DNA of 64,000 bases from Lachnospiraceae bacterium 10-1. GTDB lineage: Bacteria; Bacillota; Clostridia; Lachnospirales; Lachnospiraceae. A model generated the notes under the pieces. It had not been told where the DNA came from and did no database searches. It worked only from the letters and a program-made list of their open reading frames with translations. Position numbers and translations under genes: made by a program. Every line of letters starts with the position of its first letter. Positions within the stretch are counted from its first letter, which is position 1. Below, piece by piece: positions 28,317 through 36,628 of the stretch. The DNA is taken from contig KE159819.1 of NCBI GenBank assembly GCA_000403495.2, forward strand, positions 174,492 through 238,491, given 5' to 3'.

Positions 28317-28346
28317 ATAATGGTAAACAAGAGGAATAAAGGTATT

Positions 28347-28383
28347 CCGTGAAAGGGCTGCATCTTAAGCAGTCCTTTCACGG
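28347..28383. terminator. Long perfect hairpin at end of the conjugation operon
   Basis: CCGTGAAAGG (28347-28356) pairs with CCTTTCACGG (28374-28383), with an inner CTGC/GCAG extension. It separates the + strand conjugation operon from the minus-strand lysin gene and could stop transcription from both sides, although no T-run is present. Confidence 0.6.
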
Positions 28384-28397
28384 ATACTTAGAAACGC

Positions 28398-29261
28398 TTA
28401 TTTCAAATTGTAAAAGACATTTACCCATTTATTGGTTTGGTAATCAGGATCATATGTTACAGCATCTTTGACACCTGGCGAAGTGATACTTTTTTCAAAA
28501 ATGCTCTTACCGGTTTGATAAACCTGATCAGATACGCTTAGATTTTTATAGCCTGAAAGTTTTGGTTCAGGATTAAGTGCTAAAAATGAATATCCTTTTG
28601 GTACTGTAAGGTTTATTTTATCAGGCATGATTAATCTTGCCAAATCGACTGCATGTTTCCAGTAGATGTCAACACCGTCCGATTGGTTCGGATCACCGCG
28701 TAAAGGAGCTTTGGCTTCGGAGGAAGTTGCAGCTGCATATTGATAGGGTGCACATACTACCAGAGGCCAGGATCTGCTATTAGGATATTTATCTTTTGAT
28801 AACTGAAAAGAAGGATTTCGAAAGCGGTTTTGCAATACTTTTGCAACAGCTGTCTGTGCGTCATATATTCCATGTTCTTCTGTCCAGATAATTCTTGATA
28901 GGATTTCATCATCTGTTGGAATTTCATACAGGATTGTATCAATATCCCATTTTTCTATGGGACCGCCAACTAAAAAATAAGATTTGCCGGCTCCAACAGA
29001 CACTTTGTCTAATTGAACAAGCGTATTTTTACCGACAATACCATCCGGTAATAGTTGACATGATTTCTGAAATGCTATGACTGCCTGTCGTGTATTTTCA
29101 TCAAATATTCCAGTAAATTTTTGCAGGTACATTTCATATCCTGCAATTGAAAGCCGGTGTTGCATGAGACGAATGTCTTCATAAAATTCTGTATTTTCTT
29201 CATATTCAAATTTTCCGGTTCCAGCTTTTACCTGATTGTAGGTGTAGTCTTTGTTTGCCAT
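28398..29261 (-). CDS. Cell-wall hydrolase (SleB-like) with peptidoglycan-binding domain, no signal peptide
   Basis: 287 residues. Residues ~25-85 are a peptidoglycan-binding domain (RLSIAGYEMYLQKFTGIFDE then TRQAVIAFQ). Residues ~105-225 resemble the SleB/cell-wall hydrolase family: DDEILSRIIWTEEHGIYDAQ then TAVAKVLQNRF, the glutamate-bearing helix, and later APYQY. The N-terminus (MANKDYTYNQ) has no signal peptide, so release would need another route; a holin is encoded 0.9 kb away. The promoter at 29,305-29,332 matches the TcdR-type consensus shared with the second lysin. RBS AAAAGGAG is clear. Likely a muralytic effector or release enzyme. Confidence 0.8.
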   Translation of the reverse strand: MANKDYTYNQVKAGTGKFEYEENTEFYEDIRLMQHRLSIAGYEMYLQKFTGIFDENTRQAVIAFQKSCQLLPDGIVGKNTLVQLDKVSVGAGKSYFLVGGPIEKWDIDTILYEIPTDDEILSRIIWTEEHGIYDAQTAVAKVLQNRFRNPSFQLSKDKYPNSRSWPLVVCAPYQYAAATSSEAKAPLRGDPNQSDGVDIYWKHAVDLARLIMPDKINLTVPKGYSFLALNPEPKLSGYKNLSVSDQVYQTGKSIFEKSITSPGVKDAVTYDPDYQTNKWVNVFYNLK

Positions 29262-29304
29262 GTGTATTTCTCCTTTTCTTTTTTTATAACCGGTTATATA
29301 ATTA

Positions 29305-29332
29305 AAAAAGAAAAAGGATTTAACAATGTAAA
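29305..29332 (-). promoter_or_regulatory. TcdR-type promoter of the SleB-like lysin
   Basis: On the minus strand: TTTTTG-TTTACA, 16-nt spacer, CTTTTT (-35 at 29332-29327, -10 at 29310-29305), 44 bases before the start codon. The same hexamers, spacer length and TTTTTG flank occur before the gene ending at 40,595. Confidence 0.75.
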
Positions 29333-29398
29333 CAAAAACTTACTTTATAATGATTTATGAGATATTACAATTTGGATTTATAGGACGCAGGGGGATAT

Positions 29399-30124
29399 AT
29401 GAGTCTTAAAATTTTATTTTTTGTTTTAGTATGTAGTATAGAAACAATGGGATTTACTTATAAACACAATGATGCAGATAGAGAAGTGGTATTATTTAAT
29501 ATTGATCCAACGGGTGGTGAAGTGCAAGAGGATAATTATAAAGAAGTTTTCAAGGGGATGCGGGATGTTAAAAGCCTGTTTGTCGTAGATCAGGATTTAG
29601 TTGTAACCGGGTTGAACTTGGATGGAGCAGGCGGTCAAAATGACAGTATTCGTCTTACAAGTTATATGAATCAAAATTCTTATTTTTATTCGTATGTTAT
29701 GTTAAAAGTCACACTAAATCAAAATGAGGTAATTCAGAGAAGATTTACAGGATGGCATAAAAAAGGCATTATGATTACTCATGGAAATCTTTTTTCGGAA
29801 GAAACGGAAGGGTTTGTAATCCGTTTAACATATTATGGAAGTAATTATGGAGCTTCTAATATTTATGCTTACGAGATTGTTAAGCAGAATGGAAAAACAA
29901 ATTTGGTTGAGAGATTAACACTAAAAGATTCAGAAGGAGAAAGTGACTTTAGAAAAGATCCGGCATTTTGCCTTTATGAGTTTAAAGATAAATTTGTATC
30001 TGATGGTGAGGTACATTTTAGTGAAGAGTTGAATCGGTATGGAATCAAAGTGGAATTTTACATTGATAAAGGTGATGCATCTCCTTACTTCATATACTGG
30101 GAGGGCGGTAATTGGAAAAAATGA
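29399..30124 (+). CDS. Unknown exported-type protein, divergent from the lysin
   Basis: 241 residues. The first ~20 residues (SLKILFFVLVCSIETMGF) could be a signal peptide or membrane anchor. The rest is beta-rich (VVLFNIDPTGGEVQEDN, GLNLDGAGGQNDSIRLTSYM, YYGSNYGASNIYAYEIV) with no family recognised. RBS AGGGGG precedes the ATG. It is divergent from the SleB-like lysin and convergent with the holin. Divergent position next to a lytic enzyme would suit an immunity or inhibitor protein, but this is inference only. AT-rich like the rest of the cargo. Confidence 0.6.
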   Translation: MSLKILFFVLVCSIETMGFTYKHNDADREVVLFNIDPTGGEVQEDNYKEVFKGMRDVKSLFVVDQDLVVTGLNLDGAGGQNDSIRLTSYMNQNSYFYSYVMLKVTLNQNEVIQRRFTGWHKKGIMITHGNLFSEETEGFVIRLTYYGSNYGASNIYAYEIVKQNGKTNLVERLTLKDSEGESDFRKDPAFCLYEFKDKFVSDGEVHFSEELNRYGIKVEFYIDKGDASPYFIYWEGGNWKK

Positions 30125-30149
30125 CAGATGTTGTATATTTGAATAATAC

Positions 30150-30611
30150 TCAGTTATCTACAGTATTTTTAGCTTCTGTCAATATCTTTTTAATAAACTC
30201 TGGTAAATTTCCACCCATTCTACTTGCATTTTCAAGTATGGACAAAAGTTCATTAATTATTAGCCATATTATCACAAGCAGACCAAATAATGTATTACCA
30301 GGAAAAGTAATACCTATTTCGTTTGCAAAATTATAAATTAAGTAGTCTGTAGTAATGGCAACTAATATCATAAAAATATATCCAGTTTTCTTATAAATGC
30401 CTAAAAGACTTTTTTTGCTGTTCCAGCCATATTTTTTATTATTAGGATGTGTGAGGGCTTCTTTTTTTGCAGCTAACATGCCTGATATATAGTCAGCAAC
30501 CATTAAAATAAATAGCAGTATTGTAGCAGGAAATAATAATTTTAATTTATTTCCAATCCAAGATCCAATTATAAGTGTAGATATTTTTTTTAATAAAGTA
30601 TTTTTTCCCAT
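30150..30611 (-). CDS. Phage-type holin / toxin-secretion holin (TcdE/UviB-like)
   Basis: 153 residues with hydrophobic segments at ~25-42 (LLFPATILLFILMVADYISG), ~70-88 and ~100-120, and a charged C-terminal tail. MVADYISGMLAAKKEALT followed by WNSKKSLLGIYKK is the signature of the holin family that includes TcdE of C. difficile (PF05105-like). It begins 12 bases after the sigma-factor gene on the same strand with RBS TGGAG, so the two form an operon. No phage structural genes are nearby. Holins of this class form membrane lesions that let signal-less proteins out. Confidence 0.87.
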   Translation of the reverse strand: MGKNTLLKKISTLIIGSWIGNKLKLLFPATILLFILMVADYISGMLAAKKEALTHPNNKKYGWNSKKSLLGIYKKTGYIFMILVAITTDYLIYNFANEIGITFPGNTLFGLLVIIWLIINELLSILENASRMGGNLPEFIKKILTEAKNTVDN

Positions 30612-30623
30612 TTTTTGCTCCAG

Positions 30624-31154
30624 TTAAACATAGTATTTTTTCATAATTTCGCATAAATTTCTTCTGACTCTATTGACATATTGCCTTGATATATTGTATT
30701 TTTTAGCAATTTCAGAATCTGTCATATTCATAAAAAGGATACTGTAAAAAATAGCTTTTTTTAATCCTTTATATTTATTTAACAGATTAGTAATATCTTC
30801 CTTGATAATTACATCAATAAAATCATCATTTTGAATTGTTTCATCAGATGAATTTGGCAATGTAGTTTGTTCATGTTCATGTAGTTTTTTGCTTTGCTTA
30901 TATAATTCTAAATATCGAAGTTTTATTGCAGTATGTAGGTAAGTAATGCATTTTCCTTCTTCATTGAAATATTTCATTTTAATAATTGATTCCCAAAGTG
31001 CAGAAACTAATTCTGCATATGTATCTTCTTTGTTGTCTTTGTATAAAAGTCGACTATACTTTTCTAAAGATGGATGCATTTTATTTACTACTAATGCAAA
31101 TTCTGAAGTGTTTCCTGCTTTTATATTTTTAATTATCGAAACAATATTTTCCAT
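30624..31154 (-). CDS. TcdR/UviA-type RNA polymerase sigma factor
   Basis: 176 residues from ATG 31,154 (RBS TTAGGAGG; the open frame reaches TTG 31,172). It has the TcdR/BotR/UviA layout: N-terminal helical region 2 with EDTYAELVSALWESIIKM, a linker, and a C-terminal region 4 HTH MTDSEIAKKYNISRQYVNRV. The latter lines up with the corresponding TcdR region (ISKQSVN at the recognition helix). Sigma factors of this group control clostridial toxin and bacteriocin genes and their own gene. Here the own promoter and those of two lysins carry the group's TTTACA box. The holin gene follows in the same operon. Confidence 0.82.
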   Translation of the reverse strand: MENIVSIIKNIKAGNTSEFALVVNKMHPSLEKYSRLLYKDNKEDTYAELVSALWESIIKMKYFNEEGKCITYLHTAIKLRYLELYKQSKKLHEHEQTTLPNSSDETIQNDDFIDVIIKEDITNLLNKYKGLKKAIFYSILFMNMTDSEIAKKYNISRQYVNRVRRNLCEIMKKYYV

Positions 31155-31174
31155 ATCCTTACCTCCTAACAAAT

Positions 31175-31202
31175 AGGAAGAAAGGAATTGGAAAGATGTA
31201 AA
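31175..31202 (-). promoter_or_regulatory. Putative autoregulatory promoter of the sigma factor
   Basis: Minus strand TTTACA (31202-31197), 16-nt spacer, CTTCCT (31180-31175), about 20 bases before the sigma start codon. The -35 box and spacing are identical to the two lysin promoters, while the -10 box differs at two positions, which may give weak self-activation as known for TcdR. Confidence 0.55.
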
Positions 31203-31701
31203 CTTAAAAAAGAAAATATGTGTATAGAATAAATGATAAAGAGCATAAAATTGATTTGTGAATTATACGATTATGCGTGTGTTGATTGAGAAAAAATTAT
31301 AAATTAGTAAACAAATTTAAATGATTCGGATTATTCTTATGAAATTTTAGGAAAGGAATATCTGCCAATTTTAAAATGCTTTGGACCGTCTGATAATTAA
31401 ACTTGACAGATATAAGATGGAATTTTGTAATGATGTGCTGTTTATTAGATTGGTTTGTCTTACGCAGAAAAATACATAAGAAATTTATAGATAGCTTTTA
31501 ATCTTAGTATTTCTTTTTTTAGAATAAACACAATAAAGTTCTTAAATCCTACAAGTTAACACATGAATTACGTTTTTTTGTCAATTTTTATGAAGGTGGA
31601 AACAACATATAATGAAAATTTAGATACTTGTATATGTGAAAAACTTAATAAAACTTATGAATTGTAACTAAAGATAATAGATATATAACTAATGGTTTAT
31701 G

Positions 31702-31748
31702 TTGCGATAAATGTAACTTCTGTATACTTTAAGAGTAATACCAGAAGT
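31702..31748 (+). promoter_or_regulatory. Promoter with inverted-repeat operator before the XRE gene
   Basis: ACTTCTG (31716-31722) is repeated inverted as CAGAAGT (31742-31748). The first arm abuts TATACT (31723-31728), a likely -10 box, with TTGCGA 15 bases upstream as a weak -35. This placement suits autorepression by the adjoining XRE protein. Confidence 0.45.
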
Positions 31749-31780
31749 GTTATTTCTTAAACTAATCAGGAGTTTTTATT

Positions 31781-32136
31781 ATGGATAAAAAGGCACTTGG
31801 AAAGCAAATACAAAAATATAGAGAACGAGCAGGTCTTAGTCAGGAATTACTTGCAGAAAAATAGAATGTAGTGCTATTTTTATTTCTTATGTTGAACGTG
31901 GGAAAAAATCTCCAAGCTTAGATACACTAATTAAGTTATCCAATGAACTAAATGTATCGGTTGATGTCCTTTTAGGTAAAGAGCTTAAAGGATATACTAT
32001 GGCAAAATTACAAGATATAGAAAAGAAACTTAAACATTTGCCTTCTCAGGAGCAGTATAAAATTTTAGAAATTTTGGATGCAATTATTATGGTTGAATTG
32101 ACTTATTATAATGAGAAGGATAGTGCTGAAAAGTGA
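31781..32136 (+). pseudogene. XRE-family regulator, frameshifted in an A-run
   Basis: ATG 31,781 (RBS CAGGAG) starts a Cro/CI-type HTH (GKQIQKYRERAGLSQELLAE). A TAG appears straight after the run of five A's at 31857-31861. One extra A would continue the protein with IECSAIFISYVERGKKSPSL and a C-terminal helix to TGA 32,136. The ECF sigma gene starts inside its stop codon (GTGA), so the two were translated together. Loss of one A in a homopolymer may be a real mutation, a phase-variable tract or a sequencing error. Confidence 0.72.
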
Positions 32137-32660
32137 TATTTTTTATTTTTGATACGCAGGAAGAATGTGACAAATTTGTTGCATTATATGAGAAATATAA
32201 AAAGATTGTCTATTTTACAATTAAGCGCTTTATTGGTGATGAATATTTGATAGAGGATATTTCACAAGAAATATACATAATTATAGGTAATCACCTTGAG
32301 AAAATTGATATAGGGAATCATCAAAGAACACAAAATTATATAATTACAATCGTACGAAATTATTGCAAAAATTATCTTCGTGCGCATACTAAAAGCAAAG
32401 AAGAGGTTTATGATGAAGTTCCATATTTACATACTGAGCCTGATCAATTATTAAATTATATTATTGATAAAGAGAAGATGCAGCAATTGGTAATGGAGAT
32501 TAAAAACTTAGATGATATTTATAAGGCTGTTTTAGAATTGAAATATATAACTGAATTTAGTGATGATGAAATAGCAGAATACTTAAAAATTAAAAAGAAA
32601 ACTGTGCAAATGAGGCTTTATCGGGCAAAGATATTATTAAAAGAAAGGCTGAAGTGCTAA
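32133..32660 (+). CDS. ECF-type RNA polymerase sigma factor
   Basis: 175 residues from GTG 32,133, overlapping the XRE stop by 4 bases. Region 2: FTIKRFIGDEYLIEDISQEIYI; region 4: KYITEFSDDEIAEYLKIKKK then TVQMRLYRAKILLKERL, typical of sigma-70 family ECF factors. A membrane protein encoded 4 bases downstream is likely its anti-sigma factor. Distinct in sequence from the TcdR-like factor 1 kb away. Confidence 0.85.
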   Translation: MIFFIFDTQEECDKFVALYEKYKKIVYFTIKRFIGDEYLIEDISQEIYIIIGNHLEKIDIGNHQRTQNYIITIVRNYCKNYLRAHTKSKEEVYDEVPYLHTEPDQLLNYIIDKEKMQQLVMEIKNLDDIYKAVLELKYITEFSDDEIAEYLKIKKKTVQMRLYRAKILLKERLKC

Positions 32661-32664
32661 GATT

Positions 32665-33360
32665 ATGCAGAATGATATCGAAAGTAACATATGGGAATGT
32701 TTGCTAAAGTCAGCAGTAATAGAAAACAGTTTAAATGAAATTAGGGGTTATCCACAAGAGGAGATTGATAAATTAGTAATTCCAGAACAGTATGATCGAA
32801 AAATGCTCAGGTTGGTAAAACAGTCTAAATTTAAAGATATTAGAAATACTGTATTCAGATATTTAAAAAGAATGGTAGCAATAATAATTATCTTATTAGG
32901 TGTAAGTTTTGCAGTTTTTCTTCAGTTTGAAGAGGTACGAGCAGCGTGCAAAAGAGCAATTATACAATTTTATGAGAAATTTATTCAGGTTGATTACATG
33001 GTAACATTTTCTGATAAAAATGTAGATCTGGAACTGGGGTATATTCCTGATGGATTTTATTTGGCAGAAAAATCAGTTAATGATTGGCGAATTTCACTAC
33101 GATATGAAAATGATGCAGGTGATATAATAGATATATTTTTCTCTAAACAAATGCATACACTTCAATTAGATACTGAACATTATAAGATTGAAGATATTCA
33201 AATTATAAATGAGATTCAAGGGAAACTTTTTGAATCATTGGATAATCAATTTAATAACTATATTATTTTTGATGATGAAGAAGGATATTATGTTTTGGAA
33301 TCTTCTTTGGCAACAGATGAAATGATTAAGATTGTAAAAAATATTAAAATATTAAAATAA
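32665..33360 (+). CDS. Membrane anti-sigma-like protein (DUF4367-type)
   Basis: 231 residues. A cytoplasmic N-terminus of ~70 residues, one TM segment at ~73-92 (MVAIIIILLGVSFAVFLQF) and an outer domain whose pattern (LELGYIPDGFYLAEKSVND) is like DUF4367/anti-sigma extracytoplasmic domains. Placed 4 bases after an ECF sigma gene, the normal arrangement for a sigma/anti-sigma pair. It probably holds the ECF factor at the membrane until an outside signal is received. Confidence 0.75.
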   Translation: MQNDIESNIWECLLKSAVIENSLNEIRGYPQEEIDKLVIPEQYDRKMLRLVKQSKFKDIRNTVFRYLKRMVAIIIILLGVSFAVFLQFEEVRAACKRAIIQFYEKFIQVDYMVTFSDKNVDLELGYIPDGFYLAEKSVNDWRISLRYENDAGDIIDIFFSKQMHTLQLDTEHYKIEDIQIINEIQGKLFESLDNQFNNYIIFDDEEGYYVLESSLATDEMIKIVKNIKILK

Positions 33361-33426
33361 TCTGTAGAAAAAACCAAATATATTGTGTTTATTATATTAA
33401 CAATATTTTTTGGAAGGAGATTTCAT

Positions 33427-33864
33427 ATGAAAAGAAAAATTTTATTAGGTTTGTGTATAGCATTTATGCTATCGTTCACAGGACCGGAAGCAGTTGTATT
33501 GGCAAAAGAAGTTTATGAGGAAGCATGTGAAGAGGAGCAGATGGTTACTCCGCGCTACAACTATATTCAAATGGCTTCTATTGGAATTAATCCGAGCAAT
33601 GCTGGATCTTCGTATATGTTGATAATAAAAGGTACTTCATCTGTTACTTCTATTTCTGGGACAGTAACTGTATACAAGAAAAATTTCTGGGGAAATTATA
33701 AAGAAGTAGATTCGGAAGCAGTAAAGGAGAATGCAAGTTCACTGGAGCGATATGGTAATTTATCATCTGATGGTGCTGGAGACTATAAAATTGAATTTAT
33801 AGGGACTGTTTATGCGGGTAGTAGTTCCGAGCCTATAACAATAGATGCAACTAATTCATATTAA
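33427..33864 (+). CDS. Small secreted protein of unknown function
   Basis: 145 residues from ATG 33,427 with AAGGAG 6 bases upstream. A Sec signal peptide (MKRKILLGLCIAFMLSF, cleavage near VLAKE) is followed by a beta-rich domain (SSVTSISGTVTVYKKNFWGN). Proteins with this layout often follow sigma/anti-sigma genes in Lachnospiraceae; the family (possibly DUF6147-like) could not be confirmed. It lies 66 bases after the anti-sigma-like gene and may be an output of the ECF factor. Confidence 0.7.
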   Translation: MKRKILLGLCIAFMLSFTGPEAVVLAKEVYEEACEEEQMVTPRYNYIQMASIGINPSNAGSSYMLIIKGTSSVTSISGTVTVYKKNFWGNYKEVDSEAVKENASSLERYGNLSSDGAGDYKIEFIGTVYAGSSSEPITIDATNSY

Positions 33865-33870
33865 TATATT

Positions 33871-33914
33871 GAAGTATGAGGCGGAGGGTTTGATTTTTTA
33901 AATCCCCCGCTTTA
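33871..33914 (+). terminator. Terminator-like hairpin after the secreted protein
   Basis: GCGGAGGGTTT pairs imperfectly with AAATCCCCCGC around a T-rich loop, followed by TTTAAAT. It fits the end of the + strand XRE-ECF operon. Confidence 0.45.
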
Positions 33915-34004
33915 AATAGGTACGAATTAAGTTTAATAATGTATGGGCATCTAATAGGTGGTAAGCGTCAAACCATACGCCACAGAATAAAGCAACGCCG
34001 CTTT

Positions 34005-35627
34005 TCAGCGGCGTGGTTTTCTGCATATATCGGGTAATTCCTCTGCCCACGGCAGTAATGATTCCAACGCTTTCGCATTGCTCACATTTCCCTCCCTGTC
34101 GATAAGTTTGGGGAGTTCTGTCAGCAGATGGTTAAAATAATTATAAGTGCTCAGGCTGTTTAGTTTCGCTGTTTCTGAGATGCTGTATATTATGGCACTT
34201 GCTTCTGCTCCTTTGACGGAATCAATAATTACCCAGTTTTTCTTTCCGATACAGAATGTACGGATGGCTCTTTCTGATGCGGAATTATCGATCGGGATTT
34301 CTCCGTCATTGAGAAATACCCGGAGATACTTTTCCTGGTTGATACTGTAATGAAGTCCGGAAGCAGTCGCTCCTTTTGGAAGCTGGCTGTCCAAAACATC
34401 TTTTACCCATGCAAAATATTCCTCAACAAGCGGCTTTACATGTTTCTGCCGTTCTTTGAGGCGCTGCCGCGGCGTCAGTTCTTTCAGGCTTTCATCCAGC
34501 TTATAGATTGCCGCGATCCTTACCAGTGCCTGATATGCGGTGGACCTTTTTGCCAGCTCCGGATCCTTTATGGCTTTGATCGCATCAGAGAAATCCCTTC
34601 TTGCATGGGCCCAGCAGTTGGCGTTCGTCAATCCCTCAAGATGGTCTTCGAGCAGATGGTACTGTGCCAGGCCGTCGGTTACCAGAATGCCCTTGAAGCC
34701 TTTGTAGAATTCTTCGGGATGTTTGTGGTGGCGTGTTTTCTGGTATTCATACAGGACAACCGGCCTGTCCTTATAGTATTCGCCCGAACGGTGCACCCAC
34801 ATATAACTGGTGGAACCGGCACTGCGCCCGTCATTTATGACTTCCACCGGCGTTTCATCCGCCTGGGTGACATGATATCTGAAAAATTCTTCTTTCAGCC
34901 TGTCATAAACAGGCTTTAAATATCTTTCCGCACAGAGTATCGTCCAATTCGCCATGTTCTGCCGGCTGATGTACACACCATTTCTCTGAAACTCCTGCTC
35001 CATTCTGTAAAGCGGTATGGAATTGACATACTTGCCATTGAGAATAGCAGCTTCCAGGGAGGGTGTGACGATGCTGTTACGCAAAAGGTCTTTCGGCCTG
35101 TCACCCCGTAAGAATTCATCCTGGCGCAGTCCGTCCGTACCTACATACACTTCAACCGTATGCAGCTCCACCGTCCATGATGCCGGAGTATATCGGAGCC
35201 TTTTGTAACTCTCATCCGGCAGTTTCCGATAACACCCCTCTCCAAAATGTTCGATCAGTTTTTCTTCTGGGACACTGTGTATGATGGATTCTTCCGGCAG
35301 TCCGGAAAGATCGGCATCACGGGTTCCTGTTTTTTTCTTCCTTTTTGGATGCTGTGGGAGCGCTTCGTCAATGGAAGGCTCCGGAACGTTCCCGGCCCCT
35401 TCCGATAAAGCCTCAGCCTCATTAAACAGATCCAGCTGGCCGTCGATCACATCAAGACGTTCCGAATGTCTCCCAAAACGCTGCTGGTTTGCAATGCTGA
35501 TCTGTTCGATCAGCCTCTCCATGTTTGCGTTCAGTTGTTCCAGCTGATCCTGCATGGATATGGCAAGGAAGATCAGTTCCTGTCTGCTTAAGCCATTCAG
35601 TTCATCCGGTGTATATTTCTTTGCCAT
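34005..35627 (-). CDS. tnpC: IS66 transposase (TnpC)
   Basis: 540 residues: N-terminal leucine-zipper-like helix (ISMQDQLEQLNANMERLIEQ), zinc-finger-like and antitoxin-like segments, then the transposase core with HVTQADETPVEV, LVTDGLAQYHLL and DNSASERAIRTFCIGKKNW carrying the acidic catalytic residues. Full length for IS66. It is the last of three genes read toward the left end of the element. Confidence 0.95.
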   Translation of the reverse strand: MAKKYTPDELNGLSRQELIFLAISMQDQLEQLNANMERLIEQISIANQQRFGRHSERLDVIDGQLDLFNEAEALSEGAGNVPEPSIDEALPQHPKRKKKTGTRDADLSGLPEESIIHSVPEEKLIEHFGEGCYRKLPDESYKRLRYTPASWTVELHTVEVYVGTDGLRQDEFLRGDRPKDLLRNSIVTPSLEAAILNGKYVNSIPLYRMEQEFQRNGVYISRQNMANWTILCAERYLKPVYDRLKEEFFRYHVTQADETPVEVINDGRSAGSTSYMWVHRSGEYYKDRPVVLYEYQKTRHHKHPEEFYKGFKGILVTDGLAQYHLLEDHLEGLTNANCWAHARRDFSDAIKAIKDPELAKRSTAYQALVRIAAIYKLDESLKELTPRQRLKERQKHVKPLVEEYFAWVKDVLDSQLPKGATASGLHYSINQEKYLRVFLNDGEIPIDNSASERAIRTFCIGKKNWVIIDSVKGAEASAIIYSISETAKLNSLSTYNYFNHLLTELPKLIDREGNVSNAKALESLLPWAEELPDICRKPRR

Positions 35628-35898
35628 GAAAATCTCTCCTGTGGTTATTATTATACAGCAAAACCGGAAAACAAGCGAATTTCAGAAGACCTGTCATTCG
35701 TCATTCTGCCTATGTTTATAAGCGCTCGGACAGGGCCTTTGGCAGGATGGAAATATGAGATTTTCAAAGTTCATATGCTTTCTTTATAATGCCTTCAGCA
35801 CACTCTTAAACCAATGTACAAGGCGCTGCTGAAGCCATTTTGCGGCATCCCATTTACTACAGGATAAGCCTGAAAATTTCTCTGTTCTGCACAAAAGA

Positions 35899-36255
35899 TT
35901 ACAGTACCTTGGAAGGCTGGATTTCCCTGATCTTCGGATTGACTGGATTTAGTCCATTCATTAAGAAACGGTACTGTTCCCTTGTAAGCTCCACCGCTTC
36001 TTCCGGTGTCCTGGGCCAGGAAAACGAACCTGCTTCCAGTCTTTTATAAAGGAGCAGAAATCCCGTCCCTTCCCAGAGCAGTCCCTTTATCCGGTCGTTT
36101 CTTCCACCGCAGAACAAAAACAGCACATCCTTTTCGAACGGATCCAGGTCATATCCGGTGCTGACCAGCTGCGCCAGCCCGTCAATGCTTTTCCGCAGAT
36201 CAGTGCGGCCGCAGGCTATCACGATCTTTTTGACCCCGAAGGCTTCAGCGAGCAT
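35899..36255 (-). CDS. tnpB: IS66 accessory protein TnpB
   Basis: 118 residues with the IS66 Orf2 signature: VIACGRTDLRKSIDGLAQLV, LFLFCGGRNDRIKGLLWEGTG then FLLLYKRLEAG. It is required together with TnpA and TnpC in this family. It overlaps the end of tnpA by 11 bases, in the order tnpA-tnpB-tnpC. Confidence 0.95.
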   Translation of the reverse strand: MLAEAFGVKKIVIACGRTDLRKSIDGLAQLVSTGYDLDPFEKDVLFLFCGGRNDRIKGLLWEGTGFLLLYKRLEAGSFSWPRTPEEAVELTREQYRFLMNGLNPVNPKIREIQPSKVL

Positions 36256-36628
36256 GTAAAAGCCCTCCCATTATCCTGTCAAGCAGACGGTCGGATATGC
36301 TGTTGGATAAACCAATAGTTGTGTTTCCTGTCCGGATAACTGCATCTGCGTGAAAAGAAGCTTCCATGGTCGTTTCTCTTTGTTCCGGTATAACCGGTAT
36401 CTCAGCAAATGAAACAGACGCCAGTTCCGGGTTTTCGGCTGGCTGAGGCAGATTTATCTGCCCGAAAACCTCTTTTCTTATCCGTCTCTGCCAGTAATAA
36501 TAAGTTTTCTCATTGATCCCGTTATCAGCAAGCCATTGTTTTACAGTCTGGCCTTCTGGTCTTAAACTGCATTGTTCGATGACTGCTTTCCAGTTGGAAA
36601 GTCGGATTTCATGTGTGATCTTATCCAT
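36245..36628 (-). CDS. tnpA: IS66 accessory protein TnpA
   Basis: 127 residues with an HTH-like N-terminus (WKAVIEQCSLRPEGQTVKQW then LADNGINEKTYYYWQRRI), the usual DNA-binding domain of IS66 Orf1. Starts about 95 bases inside the right end of the IS. RBS AAAGGAGG is present before the ATG. Confidence 0.93.
   Translation of the reverse strand: MDKITHEIRLSNWKAVIEQCSLRPEGQTVKQWLADNGINEKTYYYWQRRIRKEVFGQINLPQPAENPELASVSFAEIPVIPEQRETTMEASFHADAVIRTGNTTIGLSNSISDRLLDRIMGGLLHAR

Larger units (their letters stand above)
31155..31780. other. AT-rich intergenic region between divergent regulators
   Basis: 626 bases with no supported gene. It contains the autoregulatory sigma promoter (31,175-31,202), a good vegetative-type promoter on the + strand (TTGACA 31403-31408, 17-nt spacer, TGTAAT 31426-31431) without an obvious gene, and the XRE operator/promoter at 31,702-31,748. 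A 22-codon ORF at about 31,432 lacks an RBS. A small RNA is possible but unproven. Confidence 0.5.

Noticed and set aside
33385..33426. Longer N-terminus of the small secreted protein
   Set aside because: The RBS AAGGAG is placed correctly for ATG 33,427, where the signal peptide also begins.
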